DNA from: an uncultured Mobiluncus sp.
GTDB taxonomy: Bacteria; Actinomycetota; Actinomycetes; Actinomycetales; Actinomycetaceae
Assembly: GCF_947087965.1 (NCBI RefSeq)
Contig: NZ_CAMUES010000002.1
Coordinates: forward strand, 248,001-312,000
Direction of reading: 5' to 3'
Length of the DNA stretch: 64,000 bases
Numbering within the stretch: position 1 is the first letter of the stretch; every line of letters starts with the position of its first letter. Below the pieces are notes generated by a model, which was not told the DNA's origin, ran no database searches, and saw only the letters and a list, made by a program, of their open reading frames with translations. A program made the translations under genes and the position numbers. Shown piece after piece: positions 53,184 through 62,374 of the stretch.

Positions 53184-54986
53184 TTAGTTCAAGTAATCGC
53201 GCAAAGACTGAGAACGAGCCGGGTGGCGCAGCTTGGACATCGTCTTGGCCTCAATCTGGCGGATACGCTCGCGAGTGACCCCGTAGCGGCGCCCGATTTC
53301 GTCCAACGTCTTGGGCTGACCATCTTTAAGACCGAAACGCATGGCAATCACGCCGGATTCCCGCTCGCTCAACGTGTCCAAGACACGCTGCAGCTGTTCT
53401 TGGAGCATCATAAAGCTGACCGCATCGGCGGGAACCACTGCTTCGGAATCTTCAATCAAATCCCCGAATTCGGAGTCTCCGTCCTCGCCCAGCGGGGTGT
53501 GCAGGGAAATCGGCTCGCGACCGTATTTCTGGACTTCCACGACCTTTTCCGGGGTCATCTCGAGTTCTTGCGCCAACTCGTCTGGGGTGGGTTCGCGTCC
53601 CAGATCCTGCAGCATTTGGCGCTGCACCCGCGCCAGTTTATTGATGACTTCCACCATGTGAACGGGGATACGAATCGTGCGCGCCTGGTCCGCCATCGCG
53701 CGGGTGATGGCCTGACGAATCCACCAGGTTGCGTAGGTCGAGAACTTGTAGCCCTTGGAATAATCGAACTTTTCCACCGCGCGAATCAGGCCCAGGTTGC
53801 CCTCTTGAATCAAGTCAAGGAACAACATACCGCGCCCGGTATATTTCTTTGCCAGTGCTACCACCAGACGCAGGTTCGCCTCCAGCAGGTGGTTCTTGGC
53901 CATTTGCCCGTCTTGAACCACATAGTGCAGTTCCCGAATCTCTTTCGGAGTCATGGTTTCCTGCTTGGTTTTCAACAGGTGTTCCGCGTAGAGTCCAGCC
54001 TCAATTCGCTTGGACAGGTCCACTTCCTGTTCCGCGTTCAGCAGCGCGACTTTACCAATTTGCTTCAGGTAATCCTTAACCGGATCGGAAGTCGCCCCAG
54101 CTACGGTAACTTTTTGAGCCGGCTCGTCCGCATCGTCTTTTTCTGAAAGGGTGTATTCCGCACTCGTCGAGTTTTTAGTTTTAGAATCCTGCTTGGCGTC
54201 GCTGTCTTTCGACTTGTCCTCGCGGGAAGTGTCCTCGTCCTCGGTTTCTTCAGCGTCTTCTTCGCTGTCTGAGTCTTCTTCCTCGTCAGTCTCGTCGTCG
54301 TCCTCGAGGTTTTCTAAGTCCTCATCCGCGATTTCCGGGTCTTCCAGTTCGCCTTCATCAGGTTCGTTGTCTTTGTCTTCGACTTCTTCCTCGATTTCGT
54401 CCTCAGGGTCTAGCGCCTGAGTTTTTACAGACTCTTCGGGTAATTCTTGATCTGTTACTGACTTCTTCCGCTTCGCTCCTGTGCCAGTCGCTGTGGCGCT
54501 TGCCTTGGTGGCCCGGGTTTTACGGGCGGTACTCTGTTTATTCGCTGCCTGCTTGGTCCCGGCTTTCGCGGTTGTTTTAGCAGCAGAGCGCGCGCTGGCT
54601 TTCGGTGTCGTTTTCTCGCCAGATTTTGCACTAGCCTTGGTGGTCGCTTTGGCCGTAGTCTTCGTGGAGGTCTTAGCGGCCGGTTTAGAGGTAGTTTTCG
54701 CAGAAGTTTTCGTGCCAGTCTTTGCACTGGTTTTCGCAGTAGTCTTGGTGGCTTTCGCTGCGGTGCTCTGGTTTCCGGTCGTGGCCTTGGCTTTCGTCGA
54801 AGACTTGCCGGTTGATTTCGTATCCGACCGTGTCGTCGAGGCTTTCTGTCCTGCCGCAGACCTGGTGGTGGCTTTTCTAGTAGTGGAACCAGCCTTGGTG
54901 GCTGCTGCTGACTTACCGGCAGTCTTACGAGTGGTGGAAGTGCTGGTTTCGCCTTGATTTTCAATAGGCTTTTCGCTGGTAGACAC
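53184..54986 (-). CDS. sigA: Primary RNA polymerase sigma factor (SigA/HrdB)
   Basis: A 600-residue principal sigma factor. Residues ~1-180 are Lys/Ala/Thr/Ser-rich, built of KTTAKT-like repeats reminiscent of histone-H1-like tails; ~185-270 are Asp/Glu-rich; the sigma core follows with region 1.2 ([14 protein letters not shown]), region 2 ([32 protein letters not shown]), regions 3 and 4 ([20 protein letters not shown]). The GTG at 54986 was chosen for the AAAGG 6 nt upstream. It directs housekeeping transcription. A TATAAT promoter box lies ~50 bp before the start. Confidence 0.97.
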   Translation of the reverse strand: MSTSEKPIENQGETSTSTTRKTAGKSAAATKAGSTTRKATTRSAAGQKASTTRSDTKSTGKSSTKAKATTGNQSTAAKATKTTAKTSAKTGTKTSAKTTSKPAAKTSTKTTAKATTKASAKSGEKTTPKASARSAAKTTAKAGTKQAANKQSTARKTRATKASATATGTGAKRKKSVTDQELPEESVKTQALDPEDEIEEEVEDKDNEPDEGELEDPEIADEDLENLEDDDETDEEEDSDSEEDAEETEDEDTSREDKSKDSDAKQDSKTKNSTSAEYTLSEKDDADEPAQKVTVAGATSDPVKDYLKQIGKVALLNAEQEVDLSKRIEAGLYAEHLLKTKQETMTPKEIRELHYVVQDGQMAKNHLLEANLRLVVALAKKYTGRGMLFLDLIQEGNLGLIRAVEKFDYSKGYKFSTYATWWIRQAITRAMADQARTIRIPVHMVEVINKLARVQRQMLQDLGREPTPDELAQELEMTPEKVVEVQKYGREPISLHTPLGEDGDSEFGDLIEDSEAVVPADAVSFMMLQEQLQRVLDTLSERESGVIAMRFGLKDGQPKTLDEIGRRYGVTRERIRQIEAKTMSKLRHPARSQSLRDYLN

Positions 54987-55033
54987 CGAGAACCTTTCGC
55001 ATTGAGGATTTGTTTCAAAACGTACAAGGCACA

Positions 55034-55039
55034 ATTATA
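55034..55039 (-). promoter_or_regulatory. Predicted -10 box of sigA
   Basis: Perfect TATAAT on the minus strand, implying a leader of about 40 nt before the GTG. No convincing -35 hexamer was found at 17-18 nt. Confidence 0.6.
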
Positions 55040-55071
55040 ATTTCATACTAACAAAATTGCTCATGACATGG

Positions 55072-55077
55072 TAAATT
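55072..55077 (+). promoter_or_regulatory. Candidate -10 box of the prenyl synthase gene (leaderless)
   Basis: TAAATT followed by TGGGTC and the ATG at 55084; no ribosome site. Confidence 0.55.
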
Positions 55078-55083
55078 TGGGTC

Positions 55084-56169
55084 ATGCTCGAGGAGATTTC
55101 CCTAATAGCTGACGTGCGCTCTGAGGTCAGCGCCCGCCTCACTGAACCGTGGAAATATTGCACCAGCAAAGCCTTAACTATCACCCAACTTGACGAATTC
55201 TCTGGTCCCACTATCGGCCTACTCGCTCGCGGTAAGCGTTTCCGGGCTATCGCCGCCTACATGGGGTGGATTAGCGCCGCTGGCCCTCTCAAAACGGATG
55301 AAATTCCCGACCAACTTCTGGACCTGGGCACCAGCCTCGAGCTTTTCCAGGCTTCGGCCCTAGTTCACGATGACATTATTGACGATGCCATCAAACGCCG
55401 TGGCCTGCCTTCCGCACAAATCGCATTTATGACTTCTTTCCCCATGGGTGGACCTCGTTTCGGCGACTCCGCCGCTATTCTGTGGGGTGATTTGCTCTAT
55501 GCGGCAGCGAATTCTTACTTTTCCCAAGCTATCAGCACGCTCTCTACGGAAAATGCGCGCCGGGCCAGCAATCTCTACGTTTCGATGCAAGCCGAAGTCG
55601 CCTACGGACAGTTCCTCGACCTTTCCGCTGAGACTCGCGAGATTTCCCCCGATATGCCCCCATCTCGGGACGCGGCTATGGAAATCATCAAGCACAAGAC
55701 CGCACGTTATTCCGTGGTGATACCGCTGTTGTTGGGGGCGGCGTTGCGCGGTGCCAGTGATTCCCTGATGGAACAGTTGGAAGGTTTTGCCACTCCTCTG
55801 GGGGTGGCTTACCAGCTGCGCGATGATGATTTGGGAATTTTTGGCGATCAAGAACTGACCGGGAAACCAGCAGGCGATGATATTCGTTCCGGCAAACGCA
55901 CCGCACAGCTCGCCCTCGCTTGGGAAATGACTGATGACCAGGGACGGGACTACTTGATGCGCTATTGGGGAGCGCCAGACTTAACTCCGCCCATAATTGA
56001 CAATATTTGCGCCATCATCACCGGTTCCGGAGCTCGTCGCGCCATTTCGGATTTGATGAATGAACATCTGGAACAATCCCAGAGATTCCTTGATGCCATG
56101 CCGTGCGATGCGGAAGTGAAACGGCAACTTGCAGACTTCGGTTCCTCCCTGGTGAACCGCGCTAATTAG
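55084..56169 (+). CDS. Polyprenyl (geranylgeranyl-type) diphosphate synthase
   Basis: A 361-residue trans-isoprenyl diphosphate synthase, adding isopentenyl diphosphate to allylic primers. The first Asp-rich motif is VHDDIIDDA (about 98-106); the second is LRDDDLGIFGD (about 245-255); RGKRFR binds the diphosphate. Chain length cannot be stated. Homologue of the mycobacterial idsA2-type gene that also lies near the Rv2175c-pknL pair. Its stop overlaps the Rv2175c-like stop tail-to-tail by 4 nt. Confidence 0.93.
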   Translation: MLEEISLIADVRSEVSARLTEPWKYCTSKALTITQLDEFSGPTIGLLARGKRFRAIAAYMGWISAAGPLKTDEIPDQLLDLGTSLELFQASALVHDDIIDDAIKRRGLPSAQIAFMTSFPMGGPRFGDSAAILWGDLLYAAANSYFSQAISTLSTENARRASNLYVSMQAEVAYGQFLDLSAETREISPDMPPSRDAAMEIIKHKTARYSVVIPLLLGAALRGASDSLMEQLEGFATPLGVAYQLRDDDLGIFGDQELTGKPAGDDIRSGKRTAQLALAWEMTDDQGRDYLMRYWGAPDLTPPIIDNICAIITGSGARRAISDLMNEHLEQSQRFLDAMPCDAEVKRQLADFGSSLVNRAN

Positions 56170-56537
56170 AGAGCCAGGGCTCCAGCCACTCGGCGCACAG
56201 CTTTCTTGCGCCCCGCCCGCAGAGCATTCAGCGGGGTGTCCCCCAAACTGTCATCCTCGCTCAACATCCAGTTCATCGCTTCGGCATCACTGAACCCGCC
56301 GTCACGCAGCAGGATTAGGGTGCCCCGCAGAACCTCCAGCGGACCGCGGTAGTCCCCCTCAGACTCGGCAGCCACCAGGAAAACCTGGGGAATGCGCAAC
56401 TTTCCGTCCTCTGGGGAAGGCAGGGCCAGCAGGGATACATCTTTCAGCCAGGAGCGAATAGCCTTCGCTTCCACGCCCAGATAAGCCGCCGCTTCACTGA
56501 TAGTCAGCCAGCTAAATTCCTTCCAGATATCACTCAC
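56166..56537 (-). CDS. Rv2175c-like DNA-binding protein
   Basis: A 123-residue protein with an N-terminal MerR-like winged HTH (FSWLTISEAAAYLGVEAKAIRSWLKD) and a C-terminal helical domain (RVAGALAL end), the Rv2175c family. In M. tuberculosis the homologue is a substrate of the neighbouring kinase PknL, and phosphorylation abolishes DNA binding. Here too a Ser/Thr kinase gene is divergent, 80 bp away, so the same pairing is likely. Start GTG, leaderless-type promoter. Confidence 0.9.
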   Translation of the reverse strand: MSDIWKEFSWLTISEAAAYLGVEAKAIRSWLKDVSLLALPSPEDGKLRIPQVFLVAAESEGDYRGPLEVLRGTLILLRDGGFSDAEAMNWMLSEDDSLGDTPLNALRAGRKKAVRRVAGALAL

Positions 56538-56543
56538 AATGCA

Positions 56544-56549
56544 AAACTA
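56544..56549 (-). promoter_or_regulatory. Candidate -10 box of the Rv2175c-like gene (leaderless)
   Basis: TAGTTT on the minus strand, then TGCATT and the GTG start. Confidence 0.5.
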
Positions 56550-56604
56550 ATGCAAAAAGCGGCGCGTCACGGGGAGGGACACAGAAATACCGGACAATTT
56601 AACC

Positions 56605-56610
56605 TAGACT
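56605..56610 (+). promoter_or_regulatory. Candidate -10 box of the kinase gene (leaderless)
   Basis: TAGACT, 7 nt before the GTG at 56618. Confidence 0.45.
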
Positions 56611-56617
56611 TTTGGGC

Positions 56618-58705
56618 GTGAGTGACAAAGAAAAGGAAAATTTTGACGGTACCGGAGCCACGACCGCGGTACCGGCGCCAAAACCGACTTCTACGGGACG
56701 TCACTCTAACGGCAAGATGCCCGACTCTTTCCCGCCAGCTCAGCCCGCCGCAGCCCTCAAAGCCGCGCCTGAGCCTCCGGATCGCCTGGTAGGACAGACT
56801 ATTGATGCCCGTTACGTCATTGAAAAGCGAATTGCCCGCGGCGGGATGGCAACCGTGTACCGGGCGCGAGATACGCGCTTAGACCGGCCGGTGGCCTTGA
56901 AAATCATGTATCCTCACCTGGCGGAATCCGCGGACTTCGTCGCCCGGTTCCGCCGGGAGGCGCGGGCAGCGGCAAAACTGACCCACCCCGGCGTTGTCGC
57001 CGTTTATGACCAGGGCAGCGCCCAGGGTTCCAGCTACCTGGTAATGGAACTGATAAAAGGTCCTAACCTGCGTACTTACCTGCGTTCGCAGGGATGCCTG
57101 CCGGTGGGCGAGGCTCTCAAAATCACCAAAGAAATCCTCCAGGCTCTCGCTGCCGCTCACCGTTCCGGCTTGATTCATCGTGATGTAAAGCCAGAAAACG
57201 TGCTGCTGCCAGAAACCGGCCAAGTTAAAGTTGCCGATTTTGGTTTGGCGCGCGCCGCCTCCGAAGTCACGGCTGCTACTACCGGCTCAATCCTGGGCAC
57301 GGTAGCGTATCTATCTCCCGAAACTGTCTCTGGAACCGCCGCAGATTCCCGCGTCGATGTTTACGCGACCGGCATAATGCTTTTCGAACTCCTCGCGGGA
57401 GTTCCCCCGTTTTCTGGCGATTCTCCCATCCAAATCGCTTACGCCCACGTGCATGAAGACGTCCCGCATATCAAAGAGACGCAGCCTTGGGTACCGCAGC
57501 CCGTCGACGACCTGATTGCGAAACTCACAACACGCGACCCTGCCAAACGCCCTTTGAACGGGGACGCCGCCCTGGAACTGGTCAACCAAACCATTGCCGA
57601 ACTGGACCCCACCGAGATGGAACTGCGCGGGGATACTCCACCGGCAACCACTCCTGCCGATTCAGACTCTGACCAGGAGCTGACCCCGACTCTCAGCGAA
57701 GTTCCGCTCCCTGGTGCCCCTGGTTCTCCCTCGCATCACAAGTCCTGGTGGAAGAGTCACCGGGGACGGCAATCAGAGTCCGCGCTGGACTCCGCAACTC
57801 CATCCGAAGGCACCACCCGCAGCAAAACACGGGGACGTTTGATTGGGGGAATCGTCGGCGCTATAGTCCTCTTGGCCGCCATCCTGACCTGGTTCTTTAT
57901 GTGGGGACCGGGATCGTTTAGACCCATGGTGGACGTGGTCAATCAACAATGGCCGGATGCCTCCAAATCCCTTACCGCTGCTGATGTGACTTTTGAACGA
58001 GTAGATGTGTTCGATGACAACATTCCGGCCGGTAACGTGGCTCGCACCAATCCTGCGCCCGGTAAACCGCTGGGGCGTTTTCAGACTGCAAAGATTTTTG
58101 TGTCCAAGGGCATCGAAATGCTGACTATGCCCGATTTGACCGGAAAAACCCGTGAGGAAGCCCTGGAGTTGGTGAAAAAGGCTCGCTTCAATACTCCGCA
58201 AATCAGCGAGGACTTTCACGACACCGTACCGGAAGGCCAAATTTCTTCCCAAGACCCGGCTCCCAATGCCAGCGTGGCACACAACACCATCGTAAAAATC
58301 ACGGTTTCCAAGGGACGCCAACCGGTTTCAATGCCAGATTTGGTTGGTAAACCGAGCCAGGAAGCTCAAAACGAGTTGACGAAGGTCGGTTTGCAGCCCC
58401 AGGTCACGGAAGACTTCTCAGATAACGTTCCCAAGGGCAAGGTCATCAGCCAAAGCGTGGCGCCCAACACCACGGTTCACCGTCTGGATCAGGTGAATCT
58501 GGTTATTTCTAAAGGTCCGGAAGTAGTGGCGGTGCCGAACGTCTTTGGCAAGAGTGAAGGCGATGCTCGCGCCGCCCTAGAATCCGCTGGCTTTACGGTC
58601 AATGTAAAACGGACTTTCGGGGATTCCAAACGGGTTTTGAATTCCAATCCTAGCGCCGGAACTCAGGCAAGAGTCGGCTCCACGGTGACCATCACCCTGT
58701 TCTGA
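56618..58705 (+). CDS. PASTA-domain Ser/Thr protein kinase
   Basis: A 695-residue membrane kinase. The kinase domain (~62-325) has IARGGMATVYRARD (glycine loop), VALKIM (Lys), HRDVKPENVLL with Asp189, DFGLAR and GTVAYLSPE (activation segment). A Pro/Ser-rich linker leads to one membrane segment (~408-430) and four extracellular PASTA repeats (~435-695), which in related kinases sense peptidoglycan fragments. By position it corresponds to PknL (divergent from Rv2175c, near DAHP synthase), though M. tuberculosis PknL lacks PASTA repeats. Start GTG at 56618; a TTG lies two codons upstream. Confidence 0.94.
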   Translation: MSDKEKENFDGTGATTAVPAPKPTSTGRHSNGKMPDSFPPAQPAAALKAAPEPPDRLVGQTIDARYVIEKRIARGGMATVYRARDTRLDRPVALKIMYPHLAESADFVARFRREARAAAKLTHPGVVAVYDQGSAQGSSYLVMELIKGPNLRTYLRSQGCLPVGEALKITKEILQALAAAHRSGLIHRDVKPENVLLPETGQVKVADFGLARAASEVTAATTGSILGTVAYLSPETVSGTAADSRVDVYATGIMLFELLAGVPPFSGDSPIQIAYAHVHEDVPHIKETQPWVPQPVDDLIAKLTTRDPAKRPLNGDAALELVNQTIAELDPTEMELRGDTPPATTPADSDSDQELTPTLSEVPLPGAPGSPSHHKSWWKSHRGRQSESALDSATPSEGTTRSKTRGRLIGGIVGAIVLLAAILTWFFMWGPGSFRPMVDVVNQQWPDASKSLTAADVTFERVDVFDDNIPAGNVARTNPAPGKPLGRFQTAKIFVSKGIEMLTMPDLTGKTREEALELVKKARFNTPQISEDFHDTVPEGQISSQDPAPNASVAHNTIVKITVSKGRQPVSMPDLVGKPSQEAQNELTKVGLQPQVTEDFSDNVPKGKVISQSVAPNTTVHRLDQVNLVISKGPEVVAVPNVFGKSEGDARAALESAGFTVNVKRTFGDSKRVLNSNPSAGTQARVGSTVTITLF

Positions 58706-58787
58706 GCGCGCTTGATACCTGGCAAACCGGAGTCTGTCACTCGAAAATCCCCAACAGGTTAACGCCGCGCCGCGCGCAAGGCACGGA

Positions 58788-60197
58788 TTAAAAACCTAGA
58801 GCCGGGAAGTTCTCTAAGTCCGCCGGTTGGATTCCCGGCTTCGCCTGCGCCAGCATTTGCGCCACCAGGAAGGCCAGTTCCAGTGCTTGTTGATGGTTCA
58901 GACGCGGATCGACCAAGGTTTCATAACGGTTCGCCAGAGCGGATTCATCGATGGTTTCCGTACCGCCAACGATTTCGGTCACGTCCTCGCCCGTTAGTTC
59001 CACGTGAATGCCCCCGGGAACCGTCCCCACTGCCTCGTGCGCAGCAAAGAAACCCCGCACCTCGTCCAGAATCGTCTCAAAGTGACGAGTTTTGTAGCCC
59101 GAACCGGTCTTTACCGTGTTGCCGTGCATCGGATCGCACATCCACACAATAGGGGTGCCGGTGTCTTTGCCTGCTTGTAACAGGGCGGGAAGTTTTTCCC
59201 TGATGTTGCTAGCCCCCATCCGGGTAATGAAAGTCAGGCGTCCCGCCAGCCCCTCCGGATTCAACCGTTCCACGAGCCCTGTCACGTCATCGGGTGTCGA
59301 GTTCGGTCCCAGCTTAACTCCCAGGGGATTCTTCACTTGAGACAGCAAAGCCACGTGCGCCCCGTCCAGCTGGCGGGTGCGTTCCCCAATCCACAGGAAG
59401 TGCGCAGAAGTGTCATACAAATCGCCACTAATGGAATCCACACGAGTTAGGGCGCTTTCGTATTCCAAAAGGAGCGCTTCGTGTGAGGCATAGAAATCGG
59501 TGGTTCGCAGCGCGTCTGAGGGAACCCCGGTAGCTTTCATAAACTGCATGGCCGCGTCGATCGCGGTAGCTAGGTCGTCGAATTTCGAGTAAGCCCGGTT
59601 GCGCATAAAGCCTTTGTTCCACTCGTGGACTCGGCGCATATCCGCGTAACCGCCCTGGGTGAAGGCTCGAATCAGGTTCAGCGTGGCGGCTGAATACTGG
59701 TAGCAGGACATGAGCCGGCGCGGGTCGGGAGTGCGCGAGTCTGCGTTGAACTCATGTCCGTTGACGGCGTCTCCTCGGTAGGATTCCAAAGTCACCCCGT
59801 CTCGGGTTTCCGTGTCAGAAGAACGTGGTTTGGCGTACTGGCCAGCCATACGGCCCATTTTGATGACGGGCAGCCCCCCGCCATAAGCCAGAACGACTGC
59901 CATTTGCAGGATGGTCTGAATTTTTAGTTTCAGGTGGTCAGCAGTGGATTCCGCAAAAGTTTCAGCACAATCCCCGCCGGTCAGCACGAAAGCCTCGCCG
60001 ACACAGGCTTGGGCCATCAAGTTTTGCAACTCGTTGACCTCTCCGGCAAAAACCAGCGGCGGGCGCTGCTTCAGAGCGGCACAGACCTCAGTGACCTTGG
60101 CCGGGTCGGGATAGCGTGGCTGCTGGAAAGCAGCTGCGCTGCGCCAGACAGTTTCAAAATCCCGTAGTGTATTCAAGACCATTTCCCGCGTTCTCAT
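58788..60197 (-). CDS. aroG: Class II 3-deoxy-7-phosphoheptulonate synthase
   Basis: A ~469-residue DAHP synthase, condensing PEP and erythrose 4-phosphate at the entry to the shikimate pathway. Class II marks: FVLTGGDCAETF, MAGQYAKPRSSDTE, MRRVHEWN, ESALTRVDS, WIGERTRQLDGAHV, CDPMHGNT and GGIHVELTGEDVTEIVGG. The start is uncertain: ATG 60197, which overlaps the stop of a 5-codon upstream frame, or ATG 60182. A GC-rich hairpin precedes it. Positioned beside the kinase gene as in mycobacteria (Rv2178c). Confidence 0.95.
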   Translation of the reverse strand: MRTREMVLNTLRDFETVWRSAAAFQQPRYPDPAKVTEVCAALKQRPPLVFAGEVNELQNLMAQACVGEAFVLTGGDCAETFAESTADHLKLKIQTILQMAVVLAYGGGLPVIKMGRMAGQYAKPRSSDTETRDGVTLESYRGDAVNGHEFNADSRTPDPRRLMSCYQYSAATLNLIRAFTQGGYADMRRVHEWNKGFMRNRAYSKFDDLATAIDAAMQFMKATGVPSDALRTTDFYASHEALLLEYESALTRVDSISGDLYDTSAHFLWIGERTRQLDGAHVALLSQVKNPLGVKLGPNSTPDDVTGLVERLNPEGLAGRLTFITRMGASNIREKLPALLQAGKDTGTPIVWMCDPMHGNTVKTGSGYKTRHFETILDEVRGFFAAHEAVGTVPGGIHVELTGEDVTEIVGGTETIDESALANRYETLVDPRLNHQQALELAFLVAQMLAQAKPGIQPADLENFPALGF

Positions 60198-60211
60198 TTC
60201 GTGTTTGCCAT
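60194..60211 (-). CDS. Possible five-codon leader peptide upstream of aroG
   Basis: ATG-GCA-AAC-ACG-AAA-TGA encodes MANTK. GAGG lies 7 nt upstream and within the second arm of a hairpin; its stop overlaps the aroG ATG (ATGA). Could couple translation or be chance. It contains no aromatic codons, so classical attenuation by aromatic amino acids is not indicated. Confidence 0.25.
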   Translation of the reverse strand: MANTK

Positions 60212-60218
60212 TAAAAGC

Positions 60219-60261
60219 CCTCGCTCCGGGCAACTTTCCTATAGTTTAACCCGGAGCGAGG
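60219..60261 (-). terminator. Hairpin between the phosphofructokinase gene and aroG
   Basis: On the minus strand a perfect 12-bp stem (CCTCGCTCCGGG / CCCGGAGCGAGG) with a 19-nt loop is followed by GCTTTTAA. It probably terminates the upstream pfk message; the second arm contains the only ribosome-like sequence before aroG. Confidence 0.65.
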
Positions 60262-60283
60262 CAGGTGAGAAAACCTGAAAAGC

Positions 60284-61483
60284 CTAGGCTTGGCCAATCT
60301 CCTGGAGCATCTGACGGAACCACGGCAGGTTCACGTCGAAAGGCTTGCCGCCCTTGATACGCTGGAAATCGATACAGCTCAAACGGTTGCCATTTTCCTC
60401 GTCGTGCCCAATGACCCCGGATTCACCGGCGATTGCACACTGCACGCCCAGGTCCACCATGCCCTTGATGAGCTGCAAGTCAGCTTGATTAGACGGGGCT
60501 GAACGTGCAAAGTAGCCGGATTTTTGAACCAAGACTTTTTCAGCGTCTAATGCCTTGGCAAACCGCTTGGCAAAGTATTGTCCCGGATTGATTTCGTCGA
60601 GGCGTACATGGCCGAACGCGTCACGATTGACGACCTGGTTCTGAGCCTCCATCTCGGCCACAATGTCCATGACTCCGGCGCCTTCGGACAGGAAAATGTT
60701 TACGGTGTCATTTTCGTCCATAATTTTCTTGAGGCGTTTGCCTTCGGATTCGATGTCCATATGCATCTCCGGCACGTAGATACCGTTAATATCCCAGTGT
60801 TTACGGTCCAACCCCACCGAAGGCACAAAGGTTTGTTGGTCCAGCCACTCGCGATACAGCTTTGCCGAGTACGCCGTCAGCCAGCCACAGTTACGTCCCA
60901 TTACCTCGTGCACAATCAGCATCCGCGGAGAGACCCGGGATTCGGAAATGATGTGCTGGGCAAAAATGGAAGTATTTTCGGCTGCTGTGTAGGCACCCAA
61001 AGATTGACGAATCGGCACTACATCGTTGTCAATAGTCTTGGGCAGTCCCACCACCGTGAGATGATATTTGTGCGCTTCCAGGTAGGCTGCTAAATCGGCC
61101 GCGGTCGTGTTCGTATCGTCCCCACCGATGGTGTGCAGCACATCAACGCCGTCCTTTACCAGCTGGTCGGCAGCGACTTTCAGGGCGTCCTCACCCTCCT
61201 TGATGAGACCGCGTTTCACCAGGTCGGCGGTGTTTGTCAGCTTGACTCGGGAGTTACCGATGGGCGAACCACCATAGAGCTGCAAACGGGAGGCATGTGC
61301 CCGGGCATCATCATCAATCTGCAAATACTTGCCGGTCAGCAGACCGTGATAGCCGTGCTCGTAAGCGATGATTTCCACCTCCGGTTCCAACTCGGTGTAC
61401 CGTTCAATCAACATGCCCACCGCGGTGGACAGGCACGGCGCAAAACCGCCGGCTGTCAACAGAGCTACTCGCTTCAAAGCCAT
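60284..61483 (-). CDS. pfp: Phosphofructokinase, probably pyrophosphate-dependent
   Basis: A 399-residue PFK-A superfamily enzyme phosphorylating fructose 6-phosphate. Residues 120-123 read GGDD rather than the GGDG of ATP enzymes, and 148-154 read PKTIDND rather than GTIDND; both are established marks of pyrophosphate-dependent PFKs. Other conserved segments are VALLTAGGFAPCLST, EVMGRNCGWLTAY and LSEGAG. If correct the reaction is reversible and spares ATP in glycolysis. GAAAGG lies 7-8 nt before the ATG. Confidence 0.93.
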   Translation of the reverse strand: MALKRVALLTAGGFAPCLSTAVGMLIERYTELEPEVEIIAYEHGYHGLLTGKYLQIDDDARAHASRLQLYGGSPIGNSRVKLTNTADLVKRGLIKEGEDALKVAADQLVKDGVDVLHTIGGDDTNTTAADLAAYLEAHKYHLTVVGLPKTIDNDVVPIRQSLGAYTAAENTSIFAQHIISESRVSPRMLIVHEVMGRNCGWLTAYSAKLYREWLDQQTFVPSVGLDRKHWDINGIYVPEMHMDIESEGKRLKKIMDENDTVNIFLSEGAGVMDIVAEMEAQNQVVNRDAFGHVRLDEINPGQYFAKRFAKALDAEKVLVQKSGYFARSAPSNQADLQLIKGMVDLGVQCAIAGESGVIGHDEENGNRLSCIDFQRIKGGKPFDVNLPWFRQMLQEIGQA

Positions 61484-61519
61484 ATTTCTGCCTTTCTCGT
61501 TATCTGATTTCTTAACATT

Positions 61520-62329
61520 CTAAGATTCATCGCCGGGTTGGGTGGCTAAGTCCGGTGTGGTATCCGGCTGTTCCTCGGAAGGGGAAATATCCGGAGTCCC
61601 CGCCTCACTCGCGGCTGTTTCGGAGTCTTTGCCAGCGTCCCTGCTAGTTTTTCGCTGTGCCTCCAGGCGTTTTTTCACATTGGCGGCATATTCATCAACA
61701 TATTCCTGACCGGACAGCAGCATCAAGTCATACATGACTTCATCGGTTATGGAACGCAACACGTAGCGATTATTCTCCATACCCTTGTATCGTGAGAAGT
61801 CCAGAGGCTTTCCAATGATGACCCCGATACGCTCCAGCTTGGGGATGGTCTTGCCGATAGGCTGCGATTTGTTCGTTCCCACCATCGCCACCGGAATAAT
61901 CGGAGCGCCGCTAATCAGCGAGAGCCGGGCAATCCCAGTTTTGCCTCGATAAAGCCTGCCGTCCGGCGAACGCGTGCCTTCGGGATAGATGCCGAACAAA
62001 CCGCCGCGTTCCAGGACTTGCAGACCTTTATCCAAAGCGACCTGGGAGGCTTTGCCGCCGGAACGATCTACCGGAATGACCCCCACGGACTGCATAAAAT
62101 GCTTGGTAATCCAGCCTTTAAAGCCGGTGCCGGTAAAGTAATCGGACTTCCCGACGAAAGTAATTTCTCGCTTGCTCATCAACGGCAGGAACACCGAGTC
62201 GATGACGGCGAGGTGATTGGAAGCCAAAATTGCCGGCCCGGTTTCGGGAATGTTTTCCGCTCCGCGTATCCACGGCTGAAACAAGAGGCGTAACAACGGT
62301 CCGGCGACAAACTTTGAGAATCTGTACAC
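61520..62329 (-). CDS. plsC: 1-acyl-sn-glycerol-3-phosphate acyltransferase
   Basis: A 269-residue PlsC-type acyltransferase making phosphatidic acid at the membrane. The catalytic NHx4D motif is SNHLAVIDS (His39, Asp44); the substrate motif is GIYPEGTRSPDG; PVAMVGTNK follows. The C-terminal ~45 residues are acidic and Ser/Pro/Thr-rich. Start GTG with GGAGG 8 nt upstream. It lies 37 bp upstream of pfp on the same strand and may share its transcript. Confidence 0.93.
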   Translation of the reverse strand: MYRFSKFVAGPLLRLLFQPWIRGAENIPETGPAILASNHLAVIDSVFLPLMSKREITFVGKSDYFTGTGFKGWITKHFMQSVGVIPVDRSGGKASQVALDKGLQVLERGGLFGIYPEGTRSPDGRLYRGKTGIARLSLISGAPIIPVAMVGTNKSQPIGKTIPKLERIGVIIGKPLDFSRYKGMENNRYVLRSITDEVMYDLMLLSGQEYVDEYAANVKKRLEAQRKTSRDAGKDSETAASEAGTPDISPSEEQPDTTPDLATQPGDES

Positions 62330-62362
62330 AGTCGATACCTCCAGTGCCCCAAGGGCTTCATG

Positions 62363-62368
62363 TATAGT
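62363..62368 (+). promoter_or_regulatory. Candidate -10 box of the small membrane-protein gene (leaderless)
   Basis: TATAGT, then TCAAAT and ATG at 62375. Confidence 0.6.
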
Positions 62369-62374
62369 TCAAAT

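Noticed and set aside
53184..54986. Lys/Ala/Thr-rich start of sigA as a separate histone-like gene fused by a missed stop
   Set aside because: The frame is continuous with a well-placed ribosome site at the N-terminus, and long N-terminal extensions are known in actinobacterial principal sigma factors.
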